DNA of 64,000 nt from Desulfovibrio sp. (GCF_019422935.1 NZ_JAHZCJ010000009.1:87951-151950); one strand, 5' to 3'; positions 44,001 to 52,971 are shown, counted from the first letter of the stretch. Numbers and translations are program-made. Notes: generated by a model from the letters alone, not told the origin.

Positions 44001-44331
44001 GGTCGCCCTGTTCCTTGCGCAGTTCTTCCACAAGGCGCAAGGCAAGTGCTGCCACATGGCGGCAGATGCCTGAGAACGCATCAGAGCAGTTGCACTGGTG
44101 GCGGGTGCTGCGGTCCGTAATGGTGAGGCTCAGGCTCGGCGTGAAGACCTGCAGGTCTTCGCCCTGGATGACGCCTTGGACGTCCCAGGTTTCGCCCTCC
44201 TGGATATTTATTTTTTGCACCTCACCTTCGGACAGGATATAGTAGGCGGCGTCGCGGATGTATTCCGGCACACTATCGTGCAGGAAAGTCTGGCACATTT
44301 CGCGAACGACGCTCTGTTCAGATCGACTCAT
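41068..44331 (-). CDS. SWIM zinc-finger SNF2-family helicase/ATPase
   Basis: A 1087-residue DNA-dependent ATPase of the bacterial SNF2 group. A SWIM zinc finger (Cys80, Cys82, Cys90, His92) lies near the N terminus. A large central region (about 130-600) has no domain I can name. Then comes the SF2 motor: motif I DEMGLGKT, motif II DEAQ (ILDEAQN), SGTPIENN (motif III), and C-terminal lobe motifs LKAGGTGLNLT and HRIGQTRQV. The length and order are standard for SWIM-SNF2 proteins, which translocate on DNA; their bacterial role is poorly defined. ATG 44331 has only GGGGAA ahead. It is transcribed alone. Confidence 0.93.
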   Translation of the reverse strand: MSRSEQSVVREMCQTFLHDSVPEYIRDAAYYILSEGEVQKINIQEGETWDVQGVIQGEDLQVFTPSLSLTITDRSTRHQCNCSDAFSGICRHVAALALRLVEELRKEQGDPEETPPPSTDWKQSFRNFFSTDMEPEPGRHYLIFRFEPEQGRLLVSFFRGRQNKSGLSSVHNEVTLDQIIQNPDWCEFSPQLPHVARQIGQHLDYYGHRVEIPQGLTSWFFWSVRKEYYLLWKDTDKPCRIESTPFALKLKPILDDSGFRFEVLLKREGRPPLPIRAGRSNPSDRNPTESTAPEDAPITFHGQMPLWVCYQHNFYPVQTGLYPSLVRNLIYERPVVPHEEISEFLDRVWTRLPASELYEPQQFLKLMEPVFQPATYNPKLFLDEEGSLLTLEIDNVYETRHGEFTLNGPNPDFQTGSYAYEGQTYLVRRHQDEEAQLMNELSGMDFQARSSKLWFLEPEEAIAFLLDSYPKLIENYRVYGEKALSRYKVRTASSNITAQVVSNEKEKWFSLDINVEYEGQSLPLEKIWKAWTRGKRYVQLKDGSYTSLPEAWLEKLSHKLTALGLDPSKPPQQKFKQFEAPVLDSLLEDLPGAATDSFWNNLREKIRSFREVRPITPPKALNANLRSYQVQGLSYLNFLSEYGFGGILADEMGLGKTVQTLAFIQHMIDVHHDGPNLIVVPTSVLPNWEREAEKFVPGLKRLTIYGTRREGMFKHISSSDLIITTYALLRRDLEEMEKYEFNTVILDEAQNIKNPNTITARAVRRINARMRLCLSGTPIENNLFELWSLFEFLMPGFLGSQHAFQRGIVKPIKDGDAETLDYLRTRVRPFILRRTKAEVAKDLPPKVESVTCCALEEAQAELYAALARKLRAQVLADVDEKGLAKSQMSILDALLKLRQICCHPRLLKLDMPGFSNNLPSGKFDAFKDMVMEIVEGGHKVLVFSQFVQMLQIIKQWLEFSQIPFCYLDGASKDRFDQVDKFNNTPEIPIFLISLKAGGTGLNLTSADYVIHYDPWWNPAVESQATDRTHRIGQTRQVFSYKLICQNTVEEKILKLQEAKRGVAEAIIPGQDTWKSLTREDLEMLFDV

Positions 44332-44450
44332 GGGTTCCCCAAAAATACTCCGGTGAAATTTCTGGAAAATTCCAGAAACGGAGCGATGTTATGACGTTTG
44401 CGATAAATAGCACAGGTTGGGGGGCGAAAGCAATATGAAGTGTGACTTTT

Positions 44451-46199
44451 ATGAAAAAAATAAATTTTGAGCGCGCAATCAATATGTTGGAATCAATATC
44501 AGCCCACCGGGCCACCCGATTTTACGGGAAAAAGTGGATTCGTTGGGTCACAATTTCATGTGCTTTACTGTGCATTTGTGCATCATCGGCTTTTTGCGCT
44601 GATTCTGCGGGTGATCTGCCGGAAGAATCCGACCTTGCCCCTTCGGGTGCGGCGATCAGCCAGGCTGGCCCCCCGGCCTCCGGCGGCAGCATATTTTTTG
44701 GCACCATTGGCGAGGCTTCAAATCTTATTCCCTACCTCACGTCAGACTCCGCCTCGCATGAGGTGGCAGACCTCATCTACACGGCGCCGCTGCGTTACAA
44801 CAAGGATTTGCAGCCTGAGCCGTGGGCCGCAGAATCGTGGAGCATGGAAGACGGCGGCAAACGCATGCGTTTTACCCTGCGCAAGGGCATATTGTGGGAG
44901 GACGGGCAGGAACTGACCGCCGAAGACGTGGCCTTTACCTGCAAGCTGGCGGCAGACCCTGCCACCGGCAGCCCTTATGCCGAGGATTTTTTGCGTATCA
45001 AGGAACTGCGGGTCATTGACCGCTATACATTTGAAGTGCGCTATGACCAGTTTTTTGCGCGGGCGGTATCCACCTGGATGAACCCCATTTTGCCCAAGCA
45101 TATTCTGGAAGGGCAAAACATCCGCTCCACGCCCTTTGCGCGCAAGCCCATGGGGGCCGGGCCGTATCGGCTCAAGTCGTGGGAGCCGGGAAGCCGTATT
45201 GTGCTTGAGGCTTCGCCCACCTATTTTGCGGGCAAGCCGCGCATTGACGAAGTGGTGTACAGGATCATTCCCGACAACGCCACCATGTTTATGGAAACCC
45301 GTGCTGGCAGGCTGGACGTGATGGATCTTTCGCCCCTGCAATATCTGCGGCAGACCTCCGGCCCGGAATGGCAGAGCCGATTCCATAAATTCCGCTACAT
45401 CGCTTCGGTGTATATTTTCCTGGGTTTTAATCTGGAGCATCCCTTTTTCAAGGATGTGCGGGTGCGGCGGGCCATTTCCATGGCTATCGACCGCGAGGGC
45501 ATCATCAAGGGTGTTTTGCTTGGGCAGGGGGTTCCGGCCTTTGGGCCGTTCAAGCCCGGCTCGTGGCCGTACCATCCCGGCCTCAAGCCCATGCCGAGAA
45601 ACATTGCCGCCGCGCGCGCCCTGCTGGCCGAGGCGGGCTTTGCCGATCATGACGGCGATGGCCTGCTTGATCGCAACGGCCAGCCGCTGGCCTTTACCAT
45701 CCTGACCAATCAGGGCAACGAGCAGCGCATTCTTGCGGCTACCGTCATGCAGTCGCAACTGCGCGAGGTGGGCATTGACGTGCGTATCCGTACCGTGGAG
45801 TGGGCGGCCTTTATCCGCGAATTTGTCAACAAGGGGCGGTTTGACGCCGTGCTGCTGGGCTGGACAATACCGCAGGATCCTGACCTGTTTTCTGTATGGC
45901 ATTCATCGCAAACCTTTGAGGGCGGGCTGAATTTTACCCACTACCGCAATCCCGAGGTGGACAAGCTGCTTGAAGAAGCGCAATCCACGCCTGATCAGAA
46001 AAAGCGCGCGGAGCTGTATTATCGCATTCAGGAAATATTTGATGCGGAGCAGCCCTACTGCTTTTTGTTTGTGCCCTACGCCCTGCCAGTGGTGCAGCGG
46101 CGGTTTCAGGGCATAGAACCCGCACTGGCGGGCATAATGTATAATTTTGAAAAATGGTGGATTCCCAAAGCCTTGCAGCATACGCAGATGCAGCCCTAA
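44451..46199 (+). CDS. Peptide/nickel-type ABC transporter substrate-binding protein (family 5)
   Basis: A periplasmic solute-binding protein of about 582 residues. The N-terminal 50 residues contain a basic stretch and a signal sequence ending SSAFCADSAG, and the cysteine in that stretch may make it a lipoprotein. Family-5 features are clear: GTIGEASNLIPYLTSDSASHEV, DLIYTAPLRYNKDLQPEPWAAESW, FTLRKGILWEDGQELTAEDV and the late RIQEIFDAEQPYCFLFVPY. No permease or ATPase gene is nearby, so it is an orphan component. ATG 44451 (GTG 44442 and ATG 44484 are alternatives) is not preceded by a clear ribosome site. Confidence 0.9.
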   Translation: MKKINFERAINMLESISAHRATRFYGKKWIRWVTISCALLCICASSAFCADSAGDLPEESDLAPSGAAISQAGPPASGGSIFFGTIGEASNLIPYLTSDSASHEVADLIYTAPLRYNKDLQPEPWAAESWSMEDGGKRMRFTLRKGILWEDGQELTAEDVAFTCKLAADPATGSPYAEDFLRIKELRVIDRYTFEVRYDQFFARAVSTWMNPILPKHILEGQNIRSTPFARKPMGAGPYRLKSWEPGSRIVLEASPTYFAGKPRIDEVVYRIIPDNATMFMETRAGRLDVMDLSPLQYLRQTSGPEWQSRFHKFRYIASVYIFLGFNLEHPFFKDVRVRRAISMAIDREGIIKGVLLGQGVPAFGPFKPGSWPYHPGLKPMPRNIAAARALLAEAGFADHDGDGLLDRNGQPLAFTILTNQGNEQRILAATVMQSQLREVGIDVRIRTVEWAAFIREFVNKGRFDAVLLGWTIPQDPDLFSVWHSSQTFEGGLNFTHYRNPEVDKLLEEAQSTPDQKKRAELYYRIQEIFDAEQPYCFLFVPYALPVVQRRFQGIEPALAGIMYNFEKWWIPKALQHTQMQP

Positions 46200-46282
46200 A
46201 CGCTCGCACCGGGAACGGGGCAGCTTTTTTGCTCTTGCCTGCTGGCTTGCAGGCGCATATTCAGACCACGCGGATTTGAACA

Positions 46283-46310
46283 GGCCCTGGCTGGTTGTCC
46301 AGCCGGGGCC
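46283..46310 (+). terminator. Candidate terminator after the substrate-binding protein gene
   Basis: A 12-bp stem (46283-46294 with 46299-46310, one G-T pair) with a 4-base loop is followed by GCTGTGTTTGTG. The T tract is weak, so confidence is moderate. Confidence 0.55.
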
Positions 46311-46433
46311 GCTGTGTTTGTGCGCTTTGGCCTGCAATTCGGCTGCCCACGGCGTTGACAAGGCCGCTTTAGTCGGAACATAGTTCCAGAACTGGTTGAA
46401 GATATTTTTTTACGCTGTGGGTGGACGTTACGC

Positions 46434-48599
46434 ATGATTCGTATTCAGGAAATTCTCGATAAGGTTTCGGCTGGCAACCCGAACGCGGATCTGGAGCTGA
46501 TCCAGAAGGCGTATGTGTTTGCCGCCACCGCCCATGCGGGGCAAACCCGCCTTTCGGGCGAGCCGTACCTTTCCCACCCTCTGGCGGTTGCCAGCATTCT
46601 GGCGGGCATGGGTTTTGACGAACCCACCATTGCCGCAGGCCTGCTGCACGACACAGTAGAAGACACCAAGGCCACCATTGAAGAGTTGGACGAAAATTTT
46701 GGCGAAGAAGTGGCCGATATCGTCGATGGCGTTACCAAAATCAGCCAGATCACCTTTGAGAACAAGGAAGAAGCCCAGGCGGAGAATATCCGCAAGATGA
46801 TCCTGGCCATGAGCCACGACATGCGGGTTCTCATGGTCAAACTGGCCGACCGTCTGCACAATATGCGCACGCTGGACTTTCAGAAAAGTCATAAACAGAA
46901 GCGTATTGCCCAGGAAACCATGGATATCTACGCGCCCCTGGCCAACCGCCTGGGTTTGTACGTGATGAAGCGCGACCTGGAAGACCTGAGCTTCAAATAC
47001 ATGCGGCCCGACATTTACAACCAGATCGATCACTGGCTGGACAACCATCAGGTTGTGGAAAAGCAGATCATCGGCAAGGTTGTGGGTCTGATTCAGGATC
47101 TGCTGGAATCAAACGGCATCACCGGGCAGGTTTATGGGCGCATCAAGCACAAGCACAGCATCTATAAAAAGATGCAGGCCCAGTCCATGACACTGGACGA
47201 AATGCACGACATCATGGCCTTTCGCGTGCTGGTGCAGGATATCAAGGACTGTTACGCAGTGCTGGGGCTTGTGCACTCGCAGTGGCGGCCCGTGCACGGG
47301 CGTTTTAAAGACTACATTTCCATGCCCAAGACCAACGGCTACCAGAGCCTGCACACCACGGTCATCGGGCCGGAAGGGGAGCGTATTGAAATCCAGATAC
47401 GCACCGAGGAGATGCACAGGCAGGCCGAACACGGCGTTGCCGCCCACTGGCTGTACAAGGAAAAAGGCCGCGTCAACAGTAAAGACCTTGAGCAGTTTGC
47501 CTGGCTGCGCGAAATTTTTGAGCGCCAGAGTGAAGAAACAGATTCCCGCGAGTTCATGCACTCGCTGAAAATGGATCTGTTCAAGGACGAGGTCTACATC
47601 TACACCCCGGCTGGCGATGTTAAGGAACTGCCCGAAGGCGCTACACCGCTGGACTTTGCCTTTGTGATCCACACCAAGGTGGGCCAGCATTGCAGCGGCG
47701 CAAAAATCAATGGCCGCCTCATGCCCCTTGGCACGGAGCTGAAAAACGGCGACGTGGTGGAAATCCTCACCGACCCGGCGCGCAATCCCAACCGCGACTG
47801 GCTCAAGATTGTCAAAACCGCCAAGGCGCGCAGCCGTATTCAGCACTATCTGCGCACGGAAGAACGCACCCACGCCGTGACCCTTGGTCGCGAACTGCTG
47901 GAAAAAGAAGGCCGCAAGGTCAGCCTGAACGTGGGCAAAGCCACCAAGGATGGGCATCTGGCCATTGTGGCCCAGGAAATGAATTTTGACAGCGTGGATG
48001 ATCTGGTTGCCGCCGTGGGCTATGCCCACACCACGCCGCGCAAGGTGCTCAACAAGCTGTATGCGGTGCTGCACCCCGAGGCCGCCACTGCTGCGGAACC
48101 CGCCACTCCCACCGTAAAGGAAAGCAAGGAAGCCGCCTCCCGCAAGGGCGAGGGCGTGGGCATTTCCGGCGTGGACGGCGTGCTCATGCGCTTTGCCAAG
48201 TGCTGCAACCCGGTGCCGGGCGATCCCATTATTGGCTACATCAGCCGTGGGCTTGGTATCAGCGTACACCGTGCCGACTGCCCCAACGTGGCCAATATGG
48301 AGCCGGAGCGTCTTATTTCCGTGCATTGGGACGGCATGGAAGAAAAGCCCTACGCAGCTGGCATCTTCATTATCGCCAAGAACGAACAGGGCGTTCTGGC
48401 CAAGGTTGCCGAGGTCATGGCCCGCAACGGCGTCAACATTATTGGCCTGAACATGGACAATCAGGTGGATGGACGTGCCAAGCTGCGTATTACCGTAGAG
48501 GTGCGCGACGCCACCCAGCTCTACCAGCTTATTGAAGCCATCCGCGTATTGCCGCCCATTTTTGAAGTGGTGCGTGATACTGAGGCTGAGGCTACGTAA
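46434..48599 (+). CDS. Bifunctional (p)ppGpp synthetase/hydrolase, Rsh (RelA/SpoT) family
   Basis: It makes and degrades (p)ppGpp in the stringent response. The 721-residue product has an N-terminal HD domain with an intact HDTVED (about 72-77) and the later DRLHNMRTL. The synthetase domain (about 235-350) includes RIKHKHSIYKKM and GRFKDYISMPKTNGYQSLHTT. TGS (EVYIYTPAGDVKELPEGATPLDFA, about 385-445) and a C-terminal ACT domain (about 645-718) complete the long Rsh architecture. Both catalytic centres look intact, so it is probably the only long Rsh in this organism. ATG 46434 follows GGTGGAC. The upstream gap has a hairpin at 46283 and no gene; a terminator follows at 48621. Confidence 0.95.
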   Translation: MIRIQEILDKVSAGNPNADLELIQKAYVFAATAHAGQTRLSGEPYLSHPLAVASILAGMGFDEPTIAAGLLHDTVEDTKATIEELDENFGEEVADIVDGVTKISQITFENKEEAQAENIRKMILAMSHDMRVLMVKLADRLHNMRTLDFQKSHKQKRIAQETMDIYAPLANRLGLYVMKRDLEDLSFKYMRPDIYNQIDHWLDNHQVVEKQIIGKVVGLIQDLLESNGITGQVYGRIKHKHSIYKKMQAQSMTLDEMHDIMAFRVLVQDIKDCYAVLGLVHSQWRPVHGRFKDYISMPKTNGYQSLHTTVIGPEGERIEIQIRTEEMHRQAEHGVAAHWLYKEKGRVNSKDLEQFAWLREIFERQSEETDSREFMHSLKMDLFKDEVYIYTPAGDVKELPEGATPLDFAFVIHTKVGQHCSGAKINGRLMPLGTELKNGDVVEILTDPARNPNRDWLKIVKTAKARSRIQHYLRTEERTHAVTLGRELLEKEGRKVSLNVGKATKDGHLAIVAQEMNFDSVDDLVAAVGYAHTTPRKVLNKLYAVLHPEAATAAEPATPTVKESKEAASRKGEGVGISGVDGVLMRFAKCCNPVPGDPIIGYISRGLGISVHRADCPNVANMEPERLISVHWDGMEEKPYAAGIFIIAKNEQGVLAKVAEVMARNGVNIIGLNMDNQVDGRAKLRITVEVRDATQLYQLIEAIRVLPPIFEVVRDTEAEAT

Positions 48600-48620
48600 T
48601 CCGCATTTAAACGCGCGGTA

Positions 48621-48656
48621 AAAAGCCGACTGCTTCTCGTGAGGCAGTCGGCTTTT
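48621..48656 (+). terminator. Intrinsic terminator after rsh
   Basis: A 13-bp stem AAAAGCCGACTGC/GCAGTCGGCTTTT (48621-48633 with 48644-48656) ends in four T residues, 22 bases after the stop codon. Confidence 0.88.
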
Positions 48657-48786
48657 GCAGTTTCAGCTAGTGAGCATCTCGTACACTGATAGATTTTATC
48701 GAACCGCGGTTTGGGAATCCTGACTGGCCGTTTGGCTTCGCATTAAATGTTCTTGTGCCTCACGCAGAAGCCAGCCAGTTCAGCGC

Positions 48787-49089
48787 CTAATGGGGATATT
48801 TTTTGGACATTTCCGAATAATTACTCCCAATCCAGCTCTTGACATTTTTACGGCCCTGAATTGTTGATGGCAATTTTTCGTGAATCATCCATTCGCAGAT
48901 CTGACGGGTGCGGATTTCAAGATCCGCACCGCCGTTGCCAGTAAGCGAGTTCAGCAGGCTAAGCACCTCATAGCCTTCTTTTCGGCTAAAGCGGTCTGCG
49001 TCTTCTTTTGTTTTTTTGGGGTCATCACCTGGTACAGCCTCCCAGCTATAATCCTTATAAATCAAATCCTTCTTTGTGATAGCGGGCAT
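48787..49089 (-). CDS. Hypothetical protein, 100 residues
   Basis: I do not recognise this protein. ATG 49089 is preceded by an exceptionally good AGGAGGT site, and the frame is clean. It has no signal or membrane segment. It is acidic/basic mixed with DDPKKTKEDADRFSRKEGY and a Trp-rich C-terminal part (CEWMIHEKL, KSWIGSNY). It lies in an AT-richer stretch between the rsh terminator and chrA, with codon use unlike its neighbours, which may mean recent acquisition. Confidence 0.65.
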   Translation of the reverse strand: MPAITKKDLIYKDYSWEAVPGDDPKKTKEDADRFSRKEGYEVLSLLNSLTGNGGADLEIRTRQICEWMIHEKLPSTIQGRKNVKSWIGSNYSEMSKKYPH

Positions 49090-49433
49090 TTTAACCTCCT
49101 GGCAAAATGTGTTTTCGTAAATAGTTTTATGCATATAAAAAAGTATATCAAGAAAAATTTCTGGTGGGATATCCGAGGGGGTACTTATGCCTATGCGATG
49201 AAAATGGTCGTGCTTTTAAAGGATACAATTGCGGACGTTATCTTTTCCAAGGTTTCCTTTGCAGGCTATTTTTATTTTCCCGTCGCTCCCGCTATTTTTA
49301 TCTATAGTACTTGCAGGTGATTGCTCTGCAACGGAGTGGATAGTACCGTGTTTTAAAAAACTGACATGCATTTGCCATATGGCGGCTGCCCCGCAAAATT
49401 CACTTACAACACATTGATAATCAAAGGAAAGCC
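49090..49433. other. AT-rich divergent gap upstream of chrA
   Basis: No gene is seen. A small inverted repeat TTGCAG/CTGCAA (49311-49316 with 49326-49331) is flanked by two copies of ATAGTAC (49304-49310 and 49340-49346), about 90-130 bases before chrA, the type of arrangement used by an operator, but no regulator gene is adjacent. Confidence 0.4.
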
Positions 49434-50723
49434 ATGAGGGAAAATAAAACAACGCTTCAGGTTTCTTTGCGGGAAGCCTTCCTTTACTGGTTCAAGCTCG
49501 GATTCATCAATTTTGGCGGGCCTGCAGGGCAGATCGCCATGATGCATAAAAATCTGGTGGATGGCAGGGAATGGATCAGCGAAAAGGTTTTTCTGCGGGC
49601 GCTCAATTTCTGCATGCTGTTGCCGGGGCCGGAAGCGCATCAACTGGCCGTGTACATAGGCTGGCGGCTCAACGGCTACTGGGGCGGAACCATTGCCGGG
49701 CTGTGCTTTTTGTTCCCCTCGGTGATTCTGATGCTCTTTCTTTCATGGCTGGCCGCCGCGCAGGGGCAGGTTCCCTTTGTGGCCGGTATTTTCCACGGAA
49801 TCGCCGCCGCAGTTGTGGCCATTGTTATTGAAGCGCTTATCCGGCTTTCAAAAAAATCACTCAAGCACCCAGCACTGTACGCATTTGCTGGCGGCTCGTT
49901 TTTACTTGGGCAGTTTCTTGGTGTATCCTTTCCGGTGATTGTTTTGCTGGCTGGTGTGGCGGGTGTCATCCTTGGCAAGCTGCGGCCAGACATTTTTTGC
50001 CAGAAAAAGCCGGGAACAAATGAATGCCTGACTGACGCACCAGAATCTTTCGCCAATCTGCCGCCTCTGACGCACCTTTTCAAGGTGGTGGGGATATTCG
50101 CCGCAATCTGGATGGCTGTGATTCTGCCCATTTTCGCATGGCGGGGCATCGGCGACATACTTTCCCAGATATCCATTTTTTTCAGCAAAGCGCCCTTTGT
50201 GACCTTTGGCGGCGCATATGCCGTGCTTGCCTATATTGTAGAGCATGCAGTGAACCTTGGCTGGCTGACGGAAAAGGAAATGCTGCTGGGCCTAGGCCTT
50301 GCGGAAACAACCCCCGGCCCGCTGATCATGGTGACGCAGTTTGTGGGCTTCATCACCGCGTGGAACCAGCCCGGCGGCCTGACGCCCATGACGGCGGGCA
50401 TTCTGGGCGGCCTGCTCACCACCTTCACCACGTTTTTGCCAAGTTTTATGTTCATATTTGCTGGCGCGCCCTACATTGAGGCTATTACGGCCAACAAAAA
50501 ACTCAATGCCGCGCTTACGGGCATATCCGGCGCGGTGGTGGGCGTGGTGCTCAAGATCGGCGTGTTCTTTGCCTGGAACACATTTTTCCCGGCTACGGGA
50601 TTTGATGTATTTGCCGTGACTGTTGCGCTGGTGTCGCTGGTGGCCTTGGTGCGCTTTAAACTTTCCATGCACGCGCTGGTGGGGTTGAGCGGGCTTGCCG
50701 GGCTGGTCTGGCAGATAGTCTGA
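49434..50723 (+). CDS. chrA: Chromate transporter, ChrA (CHR family), two-domain type
   Basis: This is an inner-membrane CHR-family transporter, annotated as a chromate efflux protein. The 429-residue protein has two homologous halves, the N-terminal one opening FKLGFINFGGPAGQIAMMHK and the C-terminal one KAPFVTFGGAYAVLAYI, each followed by about five membrane helices. The family motifs ALNFCMLLPGPEAHQLAVYIGWR and LGLAETTPGPLIMVTQFVGF are intact. Both domains in one polypeptide is the long-chain form. ATG 49434 has AAAGGAAAG ahead. A rhodanese gene follows 109 bases later. Chromate is one known substrate, but sulfate analogues in general are possible. Confidence 0.9.
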   Translation: MRENKTTLQVSLREAFLYWFKLGFINFGGPAGQIAMMHKNLVDGREWISEKVFLRALNFCMLLPGPEAHQLAVYIGWRLNGYWGGTIAGLCFLFPSVILMLFLSWLAAAQGQVPFVAGIFHGIAAAVVAIVIEALIRLSKKSLKHPALYAFAGGSFLLGQFLGVSFPVIVLLAGVAGVILGKLRPDIFCQKKPGTNECLTDAPESFANLPPLTHLFKVVGIFAAIWMAVILPIFAWRGIGDILSQISIFFSKAPFVTFGGAYAVLAYIVEHAVNLGWLTEKEMLLGLGLAETTPGPLIMVTQFVGFITAWNQPGGLTPMTAGILGGLLTTFTTFLPSFMFIFAGAPYIEAITANKKLNAALTGISGAVVGVVLKIGVFFAWNTFFPATGFDVFAVTVALVSLVALVRFKLSMHALVGLSGLAGLVWQIV

Positions 50724-50832
50724 TACCTTGTGTGTGCAAGGCGGCTCTTCACTGACCTGGGGCAGGCCAGGCGATGCCGTCTTGCCCGCGCAGGATTTTT
50801 ATCCTTAACGTCAAACACGTCTGGGGGAAGGT

Positions 50833-51138
50833 ATGAACGCAACCATTACGCCGCAGGAACTCCAGGGCATGCTGACCGCCAATTCCGCGACTGTTTGCGA
50901 TGTGCGCAGGCGGGCTGATTATGAGGCTGACCCGCGCACAATCCCCGGCGCTGCATGGCATGACCCTGAGCTGGTGGACGTGTGGGCGGCGCAACTGCCC
51001 AAGGACAAGCCCGTAGCCATTTATTGCGTGCGGGGCGGCTCTGTAAGCAAGTCTGTTCAGGAGGCTTTGGGACAGGAAGGTTTTGATGTGCAGTATGTGG
51101 AGGGCGGGCTGGTCGCCTGGGATGAAGCCCATAAGTAG
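50833..51138 (+). CDS. Rhodanese-like sulfurtransferase
   Basis: A 101-residue single-domain rhodanese. The active-site cysteine is Cys65 in YCVRGGS, with the family's CDVRRRADYEADPRTIPGA at 22-40 and GGLVAWDEA near the end. The six-residue loop CVRGGS has the size usual for sulfur-transferring rhodaneses rather than phosphatases. ATG 50833 follows GGGGGAAGG. Rhodaneses are found beside chrA in several resistance clusters, so a link to ChrA is plausible. Confidence 0.88.
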   Translation: MNATITPQELQGMLTANSATVCDVRRRADYEADPRTIPGAAWHDPELVDVWAAQLPKDKPVAIYCVRGGSVSKSVQEALGQEGFDVQYVEGGLVAWDEAHK

Positions 51139-51192
51139 CTGAGCGCCGCGTAAGGGGAACCCAACGCTGCATTGTGTTTGCCGCAAAGGAAA

Positions 51193-51220
51193 CGCCGCTT
51201 CCCTGGGAAGGGAAGCGGCG
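51193..51220. terminator. Terminator between rhodanese and porin genes
   Basis: An 11-bp perfect stem (51193-51203 with 51210-51220) is followed on the - strand by TTTCCTTTGC. It is placed to end the - strand porin message, and is also positioned for the + strand rhodanese transcript. Confidence 0.75.
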
Positions 51221-51268
51221 AAGCCTGCGCGCCGGGAAGGGAACGGCGCTTACAAAAGGCTCAGAGGC

Positions 51269-52891
51269 TTAGAAGCTGTACTGGAAGACAACCTGGGCTT
51301 TCCAGGCGTCCTGCTTGTCAAAGCTGCCGTTGCCAGCGCCGTTGTTGTAACCGGCCTTTTTCCAGGTGTCCTTGTCGATCATGTTGGCAACGTAGCCGAG
51401 TTCCAGATTCACACTCAGGTTTTCGTAGGCCTGCCATGTGTTGACAAGGTTGAATTCCAGCAGCCCGTCATTGGTGGTCAGGTAGGGGCCGTCGCCTCCG
51501 TAGCCAGCCTGCCAGGAGGAGGCATCCTTCATGTACTTGACCATGGAGGTGGCGTTGGTGCCGCCCCAGTATGCCAGGCGGAAGGTGTGGGAGACGTTTT
51601 CAATAAAGCTCATGTCTTTCAGCTGTGCGCCGATGCCCCAGGTGCCGGCATAGCTCATGCTCCAGTCGCAACCATTGGCAACCGGGCTCCAAGAAAGGTT
51701 GCCGTCGCCGATGAAGGAGGTAAAGTTGCCCGCGCCAGCAATGGAAGGCATGCGCTCGGAGCCGTTCTTCACGTTTCCGTCGTCACCGCTGGCGTACCAG
51801 CCGAAGATGCCGGGAACGCCCCAGTCCAGCTTGTATTCAACAAGGGCTTTCGCCAGCCAGCCCTGACGCTCGGTGCTGGCGCGCACGCTGTCCACGCCGC
51901 GCTTGAGCACATCGTAGCGGCCCATGGCCTCAGAGTAGCCGTAGTTGATGTCAAATTCGATGTTCAGGGGATCGAACATGGTGATGGCCACCGGCAGACC
52001 CGCCCAGAACACGGAGCCGTATTGCTTGTTGGTGCTGGAGGAATTGAGGGGATTCAGACCGTTGGCGTAGTTGAAGCCGGGGTTGGTGCCGGGAATGGTG
52101 AGGCCAAGTTTGCCGTCGCTGGTTTCCCAGGGCGAACCGTAGGTTTCATCATCCAGGCCGCGCAGGGAGTTTTTGCCGCGCAAGCCGTACATGGCCCAGG
52201 GGGTGACTTCGACACCATCAAAGCTCAGGGGCATGGAGAGCATGAACAGATCAAGGTTGTCGAGGTAGTTGGTCTTTTCCGTGCTGGATTTGCCATTGCC
52301 ATCGACAAAGTCACCATTAAAGTTGTCGTTGACCGGGCGCGCCCACATGAAGGTGAGGCCCACGTTTTCGTTGAACTTGTAGTTGGCGGTCAGGGCTGCA
52401 ACATCGCAGTCCATAATGGCGGAGCCGCCAGCAACGTTGGGCATTGCGGCAGCCTGGAGGCCCATGCGCACACGTGCGTCAGTCTGGGGGATCAGCCAGT
52501 CGATGTAGGCGTTTTTAACCTTGACCTGGTTGTTCCCGTCAGCGCCGAGGGCTGCGCCATCGCCCGATTTGCCCCACTGCTGGTCGCCGATTTCAAAATA
52601 CACCGTGCCGGACAGAGCCTCGGAGGCCACGGCGTCCAACTGGAGGCGGATGCGCTGGGAAGCGCCAAACTGGTCTTCGGTATTGGTTTTGGACTTGGCT
52701 CCGTCAGTATCTCTGGTGTTCTTGGTGAGGACGCCTTCGCCCACGCCAAAACCAACCAGCCATTCGCCCTTGGCCTTGAAGTCAATGGCCTTGGCCCCCC
52801 CGGCCACGCCCATCAGCATGCCTGCTGCAAGCAGGGTGACCATGCACACTTTTTTGAAGCGGTTCAGACCATTCCTTTCTCGTGAACTCAT
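51269..52891 (-). CDS. Outer-membrane porin, Desulfovibrio homotrimeric-porin type
   Basis: A beta-barrel of 540 residues. A signal peptide with a late, charged n-region spans residues 1-34 (ends GGAKA), and the mature protein starts IDFKAKGEWLVGFGVGEG. The body alternates aromatic and polar residues and ends WKAQVVFQYSF; the terminal Phe is the outer-membrane signature. It resembles the abundant porins described in Desulfovibrio, which supports the host assignment. Length and the DGNGKS/NKQYGS loops suggest long extracellular loops. ATG 52891 follows GGAGGAG. It is read away from the small Cys/His protein. Confidence 0.9.
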   Translation of the reverse strand: MSSRERNGLNRFKKVCMVTLLAAGMLMGVAGGAKAIDFKAKGEWLVGFGVGEGVLTKNTRDTDGAKSKTNTEDQFGASQRIRLQLDAVASEALSGTVYFEIGDQQWGKSGDGAALGADGNNQVKVKNAYIDWLIPQTDARVRMGLQAAAMPNVAGGSAIMDCDVAALTANYKFNENVGLTFMWARPVNDNFNGDFVDGNGKSSTEKTNYLDNLDLFMLSMPLSFDGVEVTPWAMYGLRGKNSLRGLDDETYGSPWETSDGKLGLTIPGTNPGFNYANGLNPLNSSSTNKQYGSVFWAGLPVAITMFDPLNIEFDINYGYSEAMGRYDVLKRGVDSVRASTERQGWLAKALVEYKLDWGVPGIFGWYASGDDGNVKNGSERMPSIAGAGNFTSFIGDGNLSWSPVANGCDWSMSYAGTWGIGAQLKDMSFIENVSHTFRLAYWGGTNATSMVKYMKDASSWQAGYGGDGPYLTTNDGLLEFNLVNTWQAYENLSVNLELGYVANMIDKDTWKKAGYNNGAGNGSFDKQDAWKAQVVFQYSF

Positions 52892-52971
52892 TCCTTTCTC
52901 CTCCGTAAAGGGTTTGCGCAGCGGCTGCAGACACCACAGGCTTTTGCAACGCGCGCGTTATGCTTCCAGAA

